Part shown: one piece after another, positions 1 through 9,251 of the stretch | How the letters are laid out: each line of letters opens with the position of its first letter | Position numbering within the stretch: position 1 is the stretch's first letter | From: Candidatus Chloroploca sp. Khr17 | Lineage (GTDB): Bacteria > Chloroflexota > Chloroflexia > Chloroflexales > Chloroflexaceae | Length of the DNA: 64,000 bases | Reading direction: 5' to 3' | NCBI RefSeq assembly: GCF_004138165.1 | Contig: NZ_RYFF01000013.1 | Span: forward strand, 56,025 to 120,024 | Translations under genes and position numbers: made by a program | The notes under the pieces: model-generated | What the model was told of the DNA's origin: nothing | The model's input: the letters and a program-made list of their open reading frames with translations, nothing else | Database searches by the model: none

Positions 1-333
1 GGTCAAACCGCCGGTCGCCGGCGCAAGGATCTCGCTGATTGGCGACCAGACGCCATCGCGCCGTTCGCGGTACATCAGCAGATCGAGGCTTCCACCCTCA
101 CGTTCAGTCAGGCCAATGCCGCTGTACCAGGTGACATGCACGGTTCCCGGTGGGCTCACCGCGATATCAGGGAACCACGACGAACCATAGCGCCGTGCAT
201 TGGGCTCATCCTCAGCTGGACGTGGCGGCGACAGCTCCAACGGCGTTGACCAGGCACTGCGCTGGGCTGCGACAGGGCTCACCATCACTGCAAGCAGGAT
301 GAGGACATAAAGAGTCGAAAAAAGTGCTTTCAT
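1..333 (-). CDS. Secreted protein, 5' part only (possible sialidase/BNR-like)
   Basis: The reading frame starts at the ATG at 333 and runs off the left edge of the window, so only about 111 residues are visible. Residues 1-24 form a clear signal peptide (MKALFSTLYVLILLAVMVSP, then VAAQ with a likely cut after AQ). The mature start contains SSWFPDIAVSPPGTVHVTWY and LDLLMYRERRDGVWS, a pattern of the kind seen in BNR/sialidase-like beta-propeller repeats. The ATG overlaps the TGA of the upstream polymerase gene as ATGA, so translation is probably coupled to it. A role in surface glycan binding or trimming is inference; catalytic residues would lie outside the window. Confidence 0.7.
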   Translation of the reverse strand, partial: MKALFSTLYVLILLAVMVSPVAAQRSAWSTPLELSPPRPAEDEPNARRYGSSWFPDIAVSPPGTVHVTWYSGIGLTEREGGSLDLLMYRERRDGVWSPISEILAPATGGLT

Positions 334-1784
334 CGTCGTGCGAGGGGTTCAGGCTGTGGTGCAGCGACCGGCTTGGCTTCTTGAGTCACGCGATCAATGC
401 TGATCAGCAAGCCGAGAAAGATCCAGTTATAGGCAACATAGCTAAAGCCGGTAATGCCCTGGTTATAGGCAAAGGGCAACATCCAATCACCAAACAGCAT
501 TGAGACATGAGCTCCGATCCACCCAGTTACTGCAGTAAGAGCAGTAAGGCGCAAGAAGCCTTCGGGAGCTTGCTTGAACACACGCCACCCGTAGCGCACA
601 CTTGTCACCGTAAACCAGAGCCAGACCCCCATCCCGACAAAACCAAACTGCGCCAGGATATCCATATGATTATTGTGGGTCGAGCGGGCATCCCACGGAA
701 AGTAGGTCATATTGTAGGGGGCATACCCGGCCGGCCCAGTGCCGAGAAACCAGTGATCCATGATCACCCCAAAGTTGCGTCCCCAGATGTCGAGGCGTTC
801 CATCCCCCCTTCGTGAACTTCATTGGTTACCACTTGATCGAGGTAAGCCTGGCCAGGCCCAAGAGCGGCAAAGGTAAGCGCAATGGCGAGGGCAATGGTG
901 AACATAAGCCTTGAACGCTTAAAGAGCACGATAGCCATCGCTACCACGGTTGGCAACCATCCGGAAAGCCAACTGGTATTCAGCACAACCACCAGATAGA
1001 GGTGCCACCCGATCAGGCCAATGATCAACACACGCCAGCGCCAGCGCAAGGTTGGCGTGAAAAGCAGCAGGGTAAAGAGGGGCACCGTCAACCAGAGCCC
1101 CCAACTCCCCCGGTCATTGAGGATATTTTGACGGATATGCAAGAACTGGGTCGCTGTCATCAGCACGCCAACGACAATGAAACAGCCCACATAGAACTTG
1201 ATCTTCCACACCTGATCGACAAAACGCCCCACCAGAAAGGGCACGCACATCAGGCTGAGCATCGTCACGAGCGCCCCGACCTGGGTCACGAGGAAGTTTC
1301 CCCCCATCACCCGCATATTGAGGATCGGATCACGCCAGAGCATGCCCCAGGGCAACGAGATGATGCAGATTAGCATAAAGATCAGCAAGGGCCAGGTAAA
1401 GGGCGACGCTGGCACTTGCCATTCATGCCGGACGAGCATCGTCAGCCCCCAGACGGCAACCATGCCGAGGGTAAGCACAAGGCTGGCCGGCAGGGTGCTC
1501 TGGGTTCCCGTTGGCAATTCAATGAAACGAAGCAGCAGTGCAGTCAGGGGTAAGACCAAGACCAGGGTGTCAAAGTAGCGCACCGAGGCACCAAAGCTTA
1601 CGGCCATAAACGGCAGGGCCACCAGTGCCAGCATCGGGAGGATGCGTCCCGAGCCGCCAAGCAGCCCTATGAGCACGGTGAGGCCAAGCAACCCGAGCAG
1701 CACCACCCCGATCTTTACCGTTCGGGGAAGCTGATGCAGCCGGTAGCTCAGGTAGCCAATGGTATCGCCACGTACAATGTGCAT
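330..1784 (-). CDS. O-antigen ligase/polymerase family membrane protein (Wzy/WaaL-like)
   Basis: A 484-residue protein made almost wholly of hydrophobic segments, with one larger polar loop near residues 315-375. The loop holds GTGPAGYAPYNMTYFPWDAR followed by STHNNHMDILAQFG, the Wzy_C-type signature in which a His-rich periplasmic loop precedes the last membrane helices. Family members polymerise or ligate lipid-linked glycan repeat units on the outer face of the membrane. It follows the GT2 gene by 3 bases and overlaps the next gene by 4 bases (ATGA), which fits a single polysaccharide operon. Whether it is a polymerase or a ligase cannot be read from sequence. No strong ribosome binding site precedes the ATG; translation may depend on the upstream gene. 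Confidence 0.85.
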   Translation of the reverse strand: MHIVRGDTIGYLSYRLHQLPRTVKIGVVLLGLLGLTVLIGLLGGSGRILPMLALVALPFMAVSFGASVRYFDTLVLVLPLTALLLRFIELPTGTQSTLPASLVLTLGMVAVWGLTMLVRHEWQVPASPFTWPLLIFMLICIISLPWGMLWRDPILNMRVMGGNFLVTQVGALVTMLSLMCVPFLVGRFVDQVWKIKFYVGCFIVVGVLMTATQFLHIRQNILNDRGSWGLWLTVPLFTLLLFTPTLRWRWRVLIIGLIGWHLYLVVVLNTSWLSGWLPTVVAMAIVLFKRSRLMFTIALAIALTFAALGPGQAYLDQVVTNEVHEGGMERLDIWGRNFGVIMDHWFLGTGPAGYAPYNMTYFPWDARSTHNNHMDILAQFGFVGMGVWLWFTVTSVRYGWRVFKQAPEGFLRLTALTAVTGWIGAHVSMLFGDWMLPFAYNQGITGFSYVAYNWIFLGLLISIDRVTQEAKPVAAPQPEPLARR

Positions 1785-1787
1785 GGT

Positions 1788-2732
1788 TTACGCGATCTCT
1801 TCGGCGACAGGCCGCCGCCAGGTGTGGCGCTGCACTGCCATTAAGAGGAGCGCGCCATCGCGGGCGAAGGCGTGCCCCGTCGGGTGTTTTGCGGCGGTCG
1901 CCAGGAGGATGATGCCCCCAAGCGTCGCTTTGCCCAGAAAAATGGTCTGCAAGCCAACCCCGAGCGTTGTGCGGGCCAGGTCGCCATAGTGCTTGCCAAA
2001 AAAACGTAGTTTGCTCAGGTAGAGTTCCGCTTTCATCCGGGTGGCTGAGCGCTTGCTGCTCTGCCCGCCAAAATGGATCACTTCAGACGCGGGAAGGTAG
2101 CAGACCTTCCAGCCAGCCTGACGGGTGCGATAACACCAGTCAACCTCTTCTGTATACATAAAGTAGCGCTCGTCCATCAACCCGACCTGGCCGAGGATGC
2201 CACGCCGGATCATCAAGACCGCCCCATCAATCCAATCAGTGCTATAAGCGATCGTACCATCAATCGTCGGGTAGCGCCAGCGCAACCGGATTTTCTTGCC
2301 GACCAGTTCGGTCAACAGGTTGGGAAAGAGCGCCCACGAGCGCTGCAATGATCCGTCGGCATTGAGCAGACGCGACCCAACGATGCCAACCTCCGGGTGG
2401 GTGTCGAGGAAGTGAACAAGGCGCGTGATCGAAGCGGGTTGCGCAATGGTGTCGCTGTTGAGCAACAAAACATGGCGCCCGTCACTCGCCCGGATCGCCT
2501 GGTTGTTGGCGGTGGCAAAGCCGCGATTGTCGCGGTTGGCGATGATCTGTACCTCGGGGAACGCCTCTCGCACAGCGGCGACACTGCTGTCAACCGAGCC
2601 ATTGTCAACCACCCAGGTTTCGGCTGTGATGCCCTCGGTTGCTTCTGGCAGCGCCGCAAGACAGTCGAGTAGCAGTTGGCGGGTATTCCAGTTAACAATG
2701 ACAATCGTGACATCAGCCTGTGGTGACGACAT
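1788..2732 (-). CDS. Glycosyltransferase family 2 (rhamnosyltransferase-like)
   Basis: A GT-A fold glycosyltransferase of 314 residues. It begins MSSPQADVTIVIVNWNTRQL and shows VVDNGSVDSS, NRGFATANNQAI and the metal-binding LLNSDT (DXD position), then YTEEVDWCYRTRQAGW near the acceptor site. This layout matches GT2 enzymes that add rhamnose or similar sugars to lipid-linked glycans at the cytoplasmic face. A hydrophobic stretch near the C-terminus could touch the membrane. I chose the ATG at 2732, not a longer frame reaching 2930, because GGGGGAGG lies just upstream and the similarity to the family starts there. The start lies inside the 3' end of the preceding GT4 gene (20-base overlap). Sugar specificity is unknown. 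Confidence 0.85.
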   Translation of the reverse strand: MSSPQADVTIVIVNWNTRQLLLDCLAALPEATEGITAETWVVDNGSVDSSVAAVREAFPEVQIIANRDNRGFATANNQAIRASDGRHVLLLNSDTIAQPASITRLVHFLDTHPEVGIVGSRLLNADGSLQRSWALFPNLLTELVGKKIRLRWRYPTIDGTIAYSTDWIDGAVLMIRRGILGQVGLMDERYFMYTEEVDWCYRTRQAGWKVCYLPASEVIHFGGQSSKRSATRMKAELYLSKLRFFGKHYGDLARTTLGVGLQTIFLGKATLGGIILLATAAKHPTGHAFARDGALLLMAVQRHTWRRPVAEEIA

Positions 2733-3933
2733 AGCGGTACCTCCCCCTGGTTGCAATTGTCTGTAACAGATCTTCGAGGCGTTGCGCAAGAACCGGCCAA
2801 TCATAGTGTGCGGCAACAACCTGTTGCCCGGCCTGGCTGAGTTTGGCCCGCAAGGCGGCATCTTCGAGCAGGCGCACTGTCGCTCGCGCAAAAGCGTCTG
2901 GGCTATCCGCGATGAGTAGGTGCTCGTCATGAACCAGGGCCAGCCCTTCGCTGCCTTTGCTGGTGCTTACGACCGGCGTGCCTACGGCGAGCGCTTCAAG
3001 GATCTTGAGCCGTGTCCCGCCTCCTTCGCGTAACGGCACAACCTCGACACTGCTCTGGGCAATCAGGGCACGGATATCTTCGACATAGCCGTTCAGCACC
3101 ACGCCGTCGAGGTTGGGCAGCGCCGCTCGCTGCTCGGGAGTCGTGCGCCCAGTGATGCGCAGGAGCGTCTGCGGGCGTTCCTGGCGGATGCGTGGCAAGA
3201 TCGCCTCGAGAAAATAGCGCATCGCATCAAGGTTGGCACTGTACGAGAGCGCCCCCGGGTAGATGAGGGTATCGGGATCTGGGTGGTAGGCATAGTCACG
3301 GCAGCCTGCAACATCGGCCCCATTGGGAATAACTACAATGTCCAATGGATGTTTGCCGGCAAGATCGCGTACGGTCTTGGCTTCACCCTCTGAGACGACG
3401 GTGACTGCCGCAAGCCCGCGTAGCAAACCCGCCACATAGCGGCGGTGTTTCATCGCGGTTAGCAAATAGCGTAGCCGCCGCTGCACATCCTGATAGCTGC
3501 GAAACTGTTCCAGCATATAGCCGAGTTCGAGTTCTTCGAGCACCACCGGCACACCGGGCAATTGCAGGGCATAGGGTGCGACATCAATCTCGAAGGCGAG
3601 CACGACGTCAGGCCGTATGCGGGCTGCCGTGTTCTCTACCGCACTGGCAAATGCCTGACTCCACGTTGCGCGCACCGAGGCTGGCTCGGTGACGATCAGA
3701 CTCTGCACGCGATCAACCAGGGTCAGCGGGCGTCCGGGCCGCGGCATCGCCTGCAACGACGCGCAGATCTGACCAAGCTCGTCGGCGCACACCTCGGTCG
3801 TATCACCCTGGGTAAAGGCGAGCAGATGCACTTCGTGCGTACGGGCAAGGTGGCGCAGCAGGTGCATAATGCGCATCCGCGAACCATTATCGGCAGGTTC
3901 GGGCCACCAGGTTGAGAGGGCCAGTATACGCAT
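2713..3933 (-). CDS. Glycosyltransferase family 4 (GT-B)
   Basis: A 406-residue GT-B enzyme. The N-terminus MRILALSTWWPEPADNGSRM is the usual first Rossmann strand with a Gly-rich acceptor loop. The C-terminal half has PGALSYSANLDAMRYFLEAI and VPLREGGGTRLKILEALAVG, the nucleotide-sugar site with paired glutamates, then GTPVVSTSKGSEGL. The variant with GGGTRLKILEA is common in GT4 proteins of exopolysaccharide clusters. It should transfer a hexose or similar sugar from a nucleotide donor at the inner membrane face. Its end overlaps the next GT2 gene by 20 bases. The 172 bases upstream hold a small repeat element instead of another gene, so this gene may head its own transcript. Confidence 0.87.
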   Translation of the reverse strand: MRILALSTWWPEPADNGSRMRIMHLLRHLARTHEVHLLAFTQGDTTEVCADELGQICASLQAMPRPGRPLTLVDRVQSLIVTEPASVRATWSQAFASAVENTAARIRPDVVLAFEIDVAPYALQLPGVPVVLEELELGYMLEQFRSYQDVQRRLRYLLTAMKHRRYVAGLLRGLAAVTVVSEGEAKTVRDLAGKHPLDIVVIPNGADVAGCRDYAYHPDPDTLIYPGALSYSANLDAMRYFLEAILPRIRQERPQTLLRITGRTTPEQRAALPNLDGVVLNGYVEDIRALIAQSSVEVVPLREGGGTRLKILEALAVGTPVVSTSKGSEGLALVHDEHLLIADSPDAFARATVRLLEDAALRAKLSQAGQQVVAAHYDWPVLAQRLEDLLQTIATRGRYRYVVTTG

Positions 3934-3963
3934 GATTCAGCCTGTTCGCTCTTCTTCAATAGT

Positions 3964-4100
3964 TGGTGAATGAAGTTGTCTGGTCGCGCCGCCGACCACG
4001 AATACTGACCACGAATAAACGAAGATGGGCGGTGCGGTATTCGTTTCTTCGTGGCCCCAATTCGTGGTCAGCTGACGACACCAGAATACTTCATTCCCAG
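3964..4100. repeat. MITE-like element, copy 1
   Basis: A 137 bp non-coding unit bounded by imperfect terminal inverted repeats: TGGTGAATGAAGTTGTCTGG at 3964-3983 and, read on the other strand, CTGGGAATGAAGTATTCTGG at 4081-4100. The interior (CCACGAATACTGACCACGAA, then TTCGTTTCTTCGTGG further on) is itself roughly palindromic. It aligns end to end, in inverted orientation, with the element at 34328-34469. It contains no credible gene. Size, terminal repeats and intergenic position fit a non-autonomous transposable element; no clear target duplication is visible. Confidence 0.65.
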
Positions 4101-4105
4101 AGCAT

Positions 4106-5287
4106 TCAATCACGGTGTGGCACCGCAAGGTCTGTGGCCGTACCTGGACGGCGCTGGCTGCTTGCGGCAACAAAACGCTGATAACTCGCCAATGTCTGTT
4201 CGGCGGTCTTTGCCCACGAGAAGGCTTGCACCCGCTGGTAGCCACGCTCGCGCAGCCGCTTGGCTTCGGCTGGGTCAGTGAGCACGGCCTCGATATGGCG
4301 GGCAAAGGCATGCTCATCTTCGGCATCGGCGATCAAGGCGGCGTCACCGGCGACTTCGGGGATCGACCCGCGATCCGAGGCGATCACCGGGGCGCCGCAG
4401 GTCATTGCTTCGAGCAGTGGAATGCCGAAGCCTTCGATCCACGAGGGGAAGAGAAACGCTGAGGCCCCACTAAACAGAGCGATCAGATCTTCACGCGAAG
4501 GGCGCAGCAAGAGCCGCGCAAACCCGGCCTCAACCGCTTCCTGTACGACCGGTAGCGGTTGTTGGCGCGCAAAAAAGACGATCTCGTATTGCTCACGCAG
4601 CGCGGCAGGCAGTAAACGCCACGCCCGTACCAGCACCGCCGGGTTCTTCAGCCCATCGGCCAGCAGATAGGGTCGCGTAATGCCGTGACGTGCTTGCACC
4701 TCGGCGAGCACGGCTTGATCGCTGATGTGCTGAAGATCGGGCGTTGGGGCGTGGTGGATGGCAACGACCTGCGCTGGCGCAAGCCTGGTATAGTGCAGAA
4801 TCGCACGCCGCGCATGCTCCGAGACGGTCAGGATGCCGTGCGCACCCCGTACCGCCTGGCTGCTCATCAGGTGCAGGTAGGTCATCATTGCGATTGTCCG
4901 TGGGTTTTTGGCGTGACCGGCGATGATCTCGCGCAGGGGCATCACATTGATCGCATCGTGCAGCGTGATGACGCTTGCTACCCCCGCTGGCCCAAAGCCA
5001 TAGTTCGTCGGGAAATGCGCCACGTCCAGGGCATCCTGGGCCATCGCCCGCCGCAGCTTGACGAGATCGTTGACGAGACTCGAGTGCGGCCCGCGATACG
5101 GCAGATAGCGCACCGTCGCATGGTCGGGCAGATGCTGCAACTCAAACGGAGCCTTGGTATCCGCATAGAGCACAAAATGATGCGTACGCCCTGCTTCGAT
5201 CAGCGCAGGAACTAGGTGTTTGAGATAGGTATGCACGCCGCCCACAAGCCCATGCGAGAGATAGCGTACATCAAGGCCAATCCGCAT
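4106..5287 (-). CDS. Glycosyltransferase family 4 (mannosyltransferase-like)
   Basis: A GT-B glycosyltransferase of 393 residues. It begins MRIGLDVRYLSHGLVGGVHT, typical of GT4 enzymes of the WbaZ/mannosyltransferase type. SEHARRAILHY is the linker before the donor domain, and FPSWIEGFGIPLLEAMTCGA carries the E-x7-E donor motif, followed by APVIASDRGSIPEVAGDAAL. The ATG at 5287 is preferred over one 15 bases earlier because GAGGAG lies at proper distance. It starts 12 bases after the end of the GT2 gene upstream. The C-terminal end abuts the repeat element at 3964-4100. It should add a sugar, perhaps mannose, to the growing lipid-linked unit. Confidence 0.87.
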   Translation of the reverse strand: MRIGLDVRYLSHGLVGGVHTYLKHLVPALIEAGRTHHFVLYADTKAPFELQHLPDHATVRYLPYRGPHSSLVNDLVKLRRAMAQDALDVAHFPTNYGFGPAGVASVITLHDAINVMPLREIIAGHAKNPRTIAMMTYLHLMSSQAVRGAHGILTVSEHARRAILHYTRLAPAQVVAIHHAPTPDLQHISDQAVLAEVQARHGITRPYLLADGLKNPAVLVRAWRLLPAALREQYEIVFFARQQPLPVVQEAVEAGFARLLLRPSREDLIALFSGASAFLFPSWIEGFGIPLLEAMTCGAPVIASDRGSIPEVAGDAALIADAEDEHAFARHIEAVLTDPAEAKRLRERGYQRVQAFSWAKTAEQTLASYQRFVAASSQRRPGTATDLAVPHRD

Positions 5288-5298
5288 AGCTAGTCTCC

Positions 5299-6213
5299 TC
5301 ACAGGGCCTGTTCAAGGCGCCCAAACCTTCCCCGCCAGAAGTCCATCCATGCCAGGCCCATCCCGATCCGTCCGCGCCGCGTACGCCACTTTGGGCGCAG
5401 CCAGAGGCTGGCGTAGGTGCGCAGATCCTGCAGCACCAGGGCATGCAGCCAGGTGCCCAGTCTGGCCCCAATTGCCTGGAGAAAGAGCAGCCGATTGCGC
5501 GTCATATAGTAGGCCAGGTACTCTTGGTCAAAGCGGGCATCGAGCGGGATTTTGTGCCAGACCTGCGCCGCCGGTACGTGCAGAATGCCGTAGCCCGCCC
5601 GGGCCACCCGCACCGACCATTCCGTCTCTTCGTAGTACATAAAGAAACGTTCGTCCAATAGCCCGGCCTGCTCAAGCACCCCGCGCTTGACCAGCAACGC
5701 ACAGCCAGTGACGAAGTCCACCGGGCGCAATCCGGGATACTGGCCTCTGTCGCGCTCTCCGGTGCCGTCCATCAGGCCGACGCCCCGCTGCCAGTCGATC
5801 CATCCGCCCGCCGACCAGATCAGGTCTGGGTCGGCGTGATAATAGATAGTCGGCCCCACCACCCCGGCCCGCGGACTTGCCTCAGCCGCCGCAACCAGGA
5901 TGCTCAAAAAGTCAGGGGCGACCTCGGTATCGTTGTTGAGCAGCAGCGCATAGTCATAGCCATGAGCCAGGGCATAGCGCAGACCGACATTATTGCCTGC
6001 CGCAAAGCCCAGATTCGCCCCATTCTCAATCACGGTGACATCAGGAAACGCCGCCCGCACACGCTCGGGCGTGCCATCCTGCGACGCATTGTCGAGCACC
6101 ACGATGGCATAGCGCTCACGGGGATAGGTCAGGTGCTGCAACGACGCCAGACACGCCAGCGTATCTTCGATGCCGTTATAGCAGAGCACAAGAAGCGCAA
6201 CCTTGGGTTTCAT
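5299..6213 (-). CDS. Glycosyltransferase family 2 (rhamnosyltransferase-like)
   Basis: About 304 residues with a complete GT-A core: KVALLVLCYNGIEDTLACLA, VVLDNASQDGTPE, ENGANLGFAAGNNVGLRYAL, the LLLNNDTEV metal site, and MYYEETEWSVRVARAGYG. This is the same GT2 subgroup as the gene at 1788-2732, but with clearly different sequence, so the two probably add different residues. Two adjacent ATG codons (6216 and 6213) are possible; GGAGG is better spaced for 6213, while the one at 6216 overlaps the upstream stop as ATGA. The C-terminal 60 residues are basic with a hydrophobic patch, suggesting membrane association. Confidence 0.86.
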   Translation of the reverse strand: MKPKVALLVLCYNGIEDTLACLASLQHLTYPRERYAIVVLDNASQDGTPERVRAAFPDVTVIENGANLGFAAGNNVGLRYALAHGYDYALLLNNDTEVAPDFLSILVAAAEASPRAGVVGPTIYYHADPDLIWSAGGWIDWQRGVGLMDGTGERDRGQYPGLRPVDFVTGCALLVKRGVLEQAGLLDERFFMYYEETEWSVRVARAGYGILHVPAAQVWHKIPLDARFDQEYLAYYMTRNRLLFLQAIGARLGTWLHALVLQDLRTYASLWLRPKWRTRRGRIGMGLAWMDFWRGRFGRLEQAL

Positions 6214-7547
6214 CATGCAGCCTCCGGGAGCAACGTTGGCTGGTGTTGAGCAATGATGCGCGTGTAGGTTGCCAGCAGACAATCCAGTTCTTCATCAATG
6301 CTTGTAGGGGGGCGCACCCCCGCCACGAGGCGGGCGAGCAACCCTGGCTCATCACGGAGCCGTTTGATCTGGCGGGCCAGATCTTTCGCCTCGCCGGGGT
6401 GGAAGTGCAGTCCGTCGACCTCATCCTGGACAAGTTCGGCCATGCCGCCAAAGGCCGAGGCGAGCACAGGCCGACCGGCGCTCTGGGCTTCCAGGATGGT
6501 CAGCGGGCTATTTTCGTACCAGATCGAGGGCACAATAATGGCATCAACCCCCGCCAGTACCTCGGCGATCCGTCCATTCGCAAAACGCCCGGCAAGCGTG
6601 ATCCGAGCATCTTTGCCCATCAGATTGCGCAGGCGCTGCGTATACGTTGGATGCTGGTCAAGATCGCCATACACGTGCAACTGAACCGTGCGCTCGCCCC
6701 GCGGCAGCAGGCGCAATGCCTCGATGATCAGATGGACGCCCTTATGCTGCGCAATCTGGCCGATATAGGCGAGGTGCAAAGGATTGTCCTGCGGTGGTGG
6801 CGGTATCTGACGCAAAGGTTCAAGCTTGACGCCAAGGCGCACCACCTGAAGCCGCGCGGGTTCAACCAGGTCACGAAACATGTCGGCGAGAAATTGTGAA
6901 GGCGCGATTACCAGGTCAGCCAGACCGAGGGCCTTGCGTAGATAGGCGCGTCGTGCGGCCTGCTCGTGTCGGCCCGCCTCACCATTCAAGGCAATCCAGG
7001 TACGCCCGGCGGCCCCCCCACTCAGTTGTTCCGTCAGGCGATAGCGCCGCTGATCCTGCTGCAAGCACCAGGCACACTCTGCCGGGTCGGCTGGTGGCGT
7101 CGTGCAGACCTTGCCATCGCTGCGCAGCAGGGTAATGCGCGGGCAGAGGAACCAGTAGTCATGGAGCGTTACAATGCTCGGTACACCACATTGATGGGCG
7201 GCCTCGATCACCCCCGCGCCAATCAAATAACCGCTGTGCAGGTGCAGTAGATCAGGCCGTGCGGTGCGCATATAGTCTGCGATCCACGTTGCCACCATCG
7301 GGTTCGCGTAGCTCCAGTTGCTTGGTGCATTGCGCAGCCCCAGATGCAAACGCCAGACCGGAACCTCTTCATAGGTATCCTGAATGGCCTCAACCCCGGC
7401 TGGCCTTTGTTCATCAAGTGTCTCGATACAGACAACCTCGGCCTGGTGGCCGTGGGCAAGCAGCCAGCGTGCCAGTCGCAACGTGTACAACTCGGCCCCG
7501 GCATTGTAGTGCGGTGGAAAGTGGTGAACCGCAAGCAAGACCTTCAT
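6213..7547 (-). CDS. Glycosyltransferase family 4 with cysteine cluster
   Basis: A GT-B enzyme of 444 residues. MKVLLAVHHFPPHYNAGAEL opens the acceptor domain. PSIVTLHDYWFLCPRITLLR, then CTTPPADPAECAWC, form a cysteine cluster around residues 130-165 that may bind a metal; such clusters recur in one GT4 subgroup of capsule loci. The donor domain has LAYIGQIAQHKGVHLIIEAL and PSIWYENSPLTILEAQSAGR, with the E-x7-E motif intact. The gene overlaps the upstream flippase by ATGA and the downstream GT2 at its stop. It is a paralogue of the gene at 9211-10572, with the flippase gene between the two. Confidence 0.87.
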   Translation of the reverse strand: MKVLLAVHHFPPHYNAGAELYTLRLARWLLAHGHQAEVVCIETLDEQRPAGVEAIQDTYEEVPVWRLHLGLRNAPSNWSYANPMVATWIADYMRTARPDLLHLHSGYLIGAGVIEAAHQCGVPSIVTLHDYWFLCPRITLLRSDGKVCTTPPADPAECAWCLQQDQRRYRLTEQLSGGAAGRTWIALNGEAGRHEQAARRAYLRKALGLADLVIAPSQFLADMFRDLVEPARLQVVRLGVKLEPLRQIPPPPQDNPLHLAYIGQIAQHKGVHLIIEALRLLPRGERTVQLHVYGDLDQHPTYTQRLRNLMGKDARITLAGRFANGRIAEVLAGVDAIIVPSIWYENSPLTILEAQSAGRPVLASAFGGMAELVQDEVDGLHFHPGEAKDLARQIKRLRDEPGLLARLVAGVRPPTSIDEELDCLLATYTRIIAQHQPTLLPEAA

Positions 7548-9019
7548 ACTGCCCCCTGCTGTGGTTCAGCCGCCGCACGTCGTGTTGCCAACAAGCCACG
7601 CACAAAGATCGCCTCTTCTCGCCCTACGACCCGCAACGCAAGGAGCAGCCCAGCATAGACAAGCGCGCCCAACGCAATTGTCACGACCACCGGCCACTCA
7701 CGTCCAACATAAACGAGCAAGCCCATCACGCCCACCGCGGCAACGGTTCGCACGAGTTCACGCCACTGCATCTGGCCGAGCATATCGCGCAACAGCCAGA
7801 GATACTGGCTCACCAGGACAACCTCGGTGACAACGGTAATGATCGCCGCAGCGGCGACACCATAGAACGGGATCAAGGCCAGGTTCGCGACGATATTGAG
7901 GCTACTACTGATCATAATCGCTCGCGCCACCTTGACCTCGCGCCCGGCAATCACGACCACATACCCAAGAAACTCGGACAAAAACATCAGCGGTACTGCC
8001 CAGATGAGCACCGCCAGTAACGGAGCCGCCGGTGCATAGGCTGGCCCAAAGAGCAGCGCCACAATGGGGCCTGCCAACATATAGCCACCAACCGCAATCG
8101 GCAAGGCCACCAGCATTAAATAGCGCAACATCCGCTCGTAGATCTGCGGCAACGTCTCGGGGGCCGTCGTCGCCTGCCGCGAGAGTGACGGGTAGAGCGC
8201 GGTATTGAGCACATTCGAGAGCGTAACGAGGGCAAAGATCAGATTGTAGGCCGCATTGTAATGGCCGGTAGGCGTATCGCCGCTAAAGATATTGAGCAGC
8301 ACGGTATCAAAACGGTACGAAATGCCGAGTGTCAGCCCAATGACCCCAAAGGGAAACGCCGCCCGCAGCAACGAAAGCCAGCGCTCGCGACTGATCCGCC
8401 CGAGCCTGATCCCAAGCGGCTTCAAGGCCCGGATAACCAGCATCGTCATTACGAAGACCCCGGCCATCGTTGCGAAAATCAGGCCATAGTAGCCAAAACC
8501 AAGCCAGAGGGCAACGCCCCCAAGCGTCACAAAAATCAACTGATTGACCACCTGCACACCAGCGGTCAGATCAAGCCGCTCGTAGCCGGCAAGGATCGCG
8601 CTGCTACTGCCATGCACGGCATAGATCAGCACCGTAACCGAATTGAGCGCAATCGCGCCAATCATCAGCCCGGGTCGTCCGGTCAGTACCGCAGCGATTA
8701 CCACACAGATCCCCGCCACAATCGCCAGCACCAGGCGCAGCACAAGCACATCGGCATAGAGATCTCTGATGCGCTCGGCGCCATCGGGGGTATCGCGCAG
8801 ACGCGCCACCTCGCGCACCGTATACGGGGCTAGCCCGAGATCAGCGATGAAGAGAAAGACCGTGCCAAAACCGATCACCGCAGCATATTGACCAAAATCG
8901 GTCGCCCCCAAATTGCGGATGATCAGCACCGTGAAGGCAAACGACAAAAGCTTGATCGCAACTTGTGCGATCAAGCCCACGGCGGAATTACGCAAAATAG
9001 TTCGCGAAAGTTGCTGCAT
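7544..9019 (-). CDS. Wzx-type polysaccharide flippase (MOP superfamily)
   Basis: A 491-residue polytopic protein with about 12-14 hydrophobic segments. It begins MQQLSRTILRNSAVGLIAQV, followed by RNLGATDFGQYAAVIGFGTV, the family signature of polysaccharide biosynthesis/Wzx exporters. GVIGLTLGISYRFDTVLLNI and YNLIFALVTLSNVLNTALYP mark the second half of the pseudo-symmetric fold. It should flip the lipid-linked glycan unit from the cytoplasmic to the outer side of the membrane. It sits between two paralogous GT4 genes. A weak AGGAA lies about 13 bases before the ATG. A second flippase gene lies at 13012-14502 and a third at 45451-46755, so more than one lipid-linked substrate is likely. Confidence 0.87.
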   Translation of the reverse strand: MQQLSRTILRNSAVGLIAQVAIKLLSFAFTVLIIRNLGATDFGQYAAVIGFGTVFLFIADLGLAPYTVREVARLRDTPDGAERIRDLYADVLVLRLVLAIVAGICVVIAAVLTGRPGLMIGAIALNSVTVLIYAVHGSSSAILAGYERLDLTAGVQVVNQLIFVTLGGVALWLGFGYYGLIFATMAGVFVMTMLVIRALKPLGIRLGRISRERWLSLLRAAFPFGVIGLTLGISYRFDTVLLNIFSGDTPTGHYNAAYNLIFALVTLSNVLNTALYPSLSRQATTAPETLPQIYERMLRYLMLVALPIAVGGYMLAGPIVALLFGPAYAPAAPLLAVLIWAVPLMFLSEFLGYVVVIAGREVKVARAIMISSSLNIVANLALIPFYGVAAAAIITVVTEVVLVSQYLWLLRDMLGQMQWRELVRTVAAVGVMGLLVYVGREWPVVVTIALGALVYAGLLLALRVVGREEAIFVRGLLATRRAAAEPQQGAV

Positions 9020-9148
9020 CAGAATGACACTTTCCTTGGCAAGGCCTTGCTCCTGTACCCTGGGGATGACTACAGCATACGTGAGTGACTTAACTTCCCG
9101 CTAAATTCAGGCGCAACAGAAGTGACAGTTTTGTATAGTTGCGCCTCA

Positions 9149-9251
9149 CTCACCCTCTGCGCCTCTGCGCCTCTGCGCCTCTGCGCCTCCGCGTTAAAAA
9201 GGGGGGGGGGTTAACGCAGAGATGCAGAGACGCGGAGACGCAGAGGGTGAG
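9149..9251. repeat. Inverted oligomer repeat (CTCTGCG type) with G10 run
   Basis: The left arm (9149-9197) is a tandem of CGCCTCTG units ending in GCGTTAA; the right arm (9211-9251) is its imperfect complement, starting TTAACGCAGAG. Between them lie five A and ten G (9201-9210). This belongs to the CTCTGCG-type intergenic oligomer repeats seen in many genomes with large intergenic regions. The right arm supplies the last 14 codons and stop of the GT4 gene on the minus strand. The G run lies just past that stop, so length change in it would not alter the protein. Confidence 0.75.

Noticed and set aside
9201..9210. Ten-G run as a phase-variation switch
   Set aside because: It lies after the stop codon of the GT4 gene and far from the start of the flippase gene, so slippage would not shift a frame.
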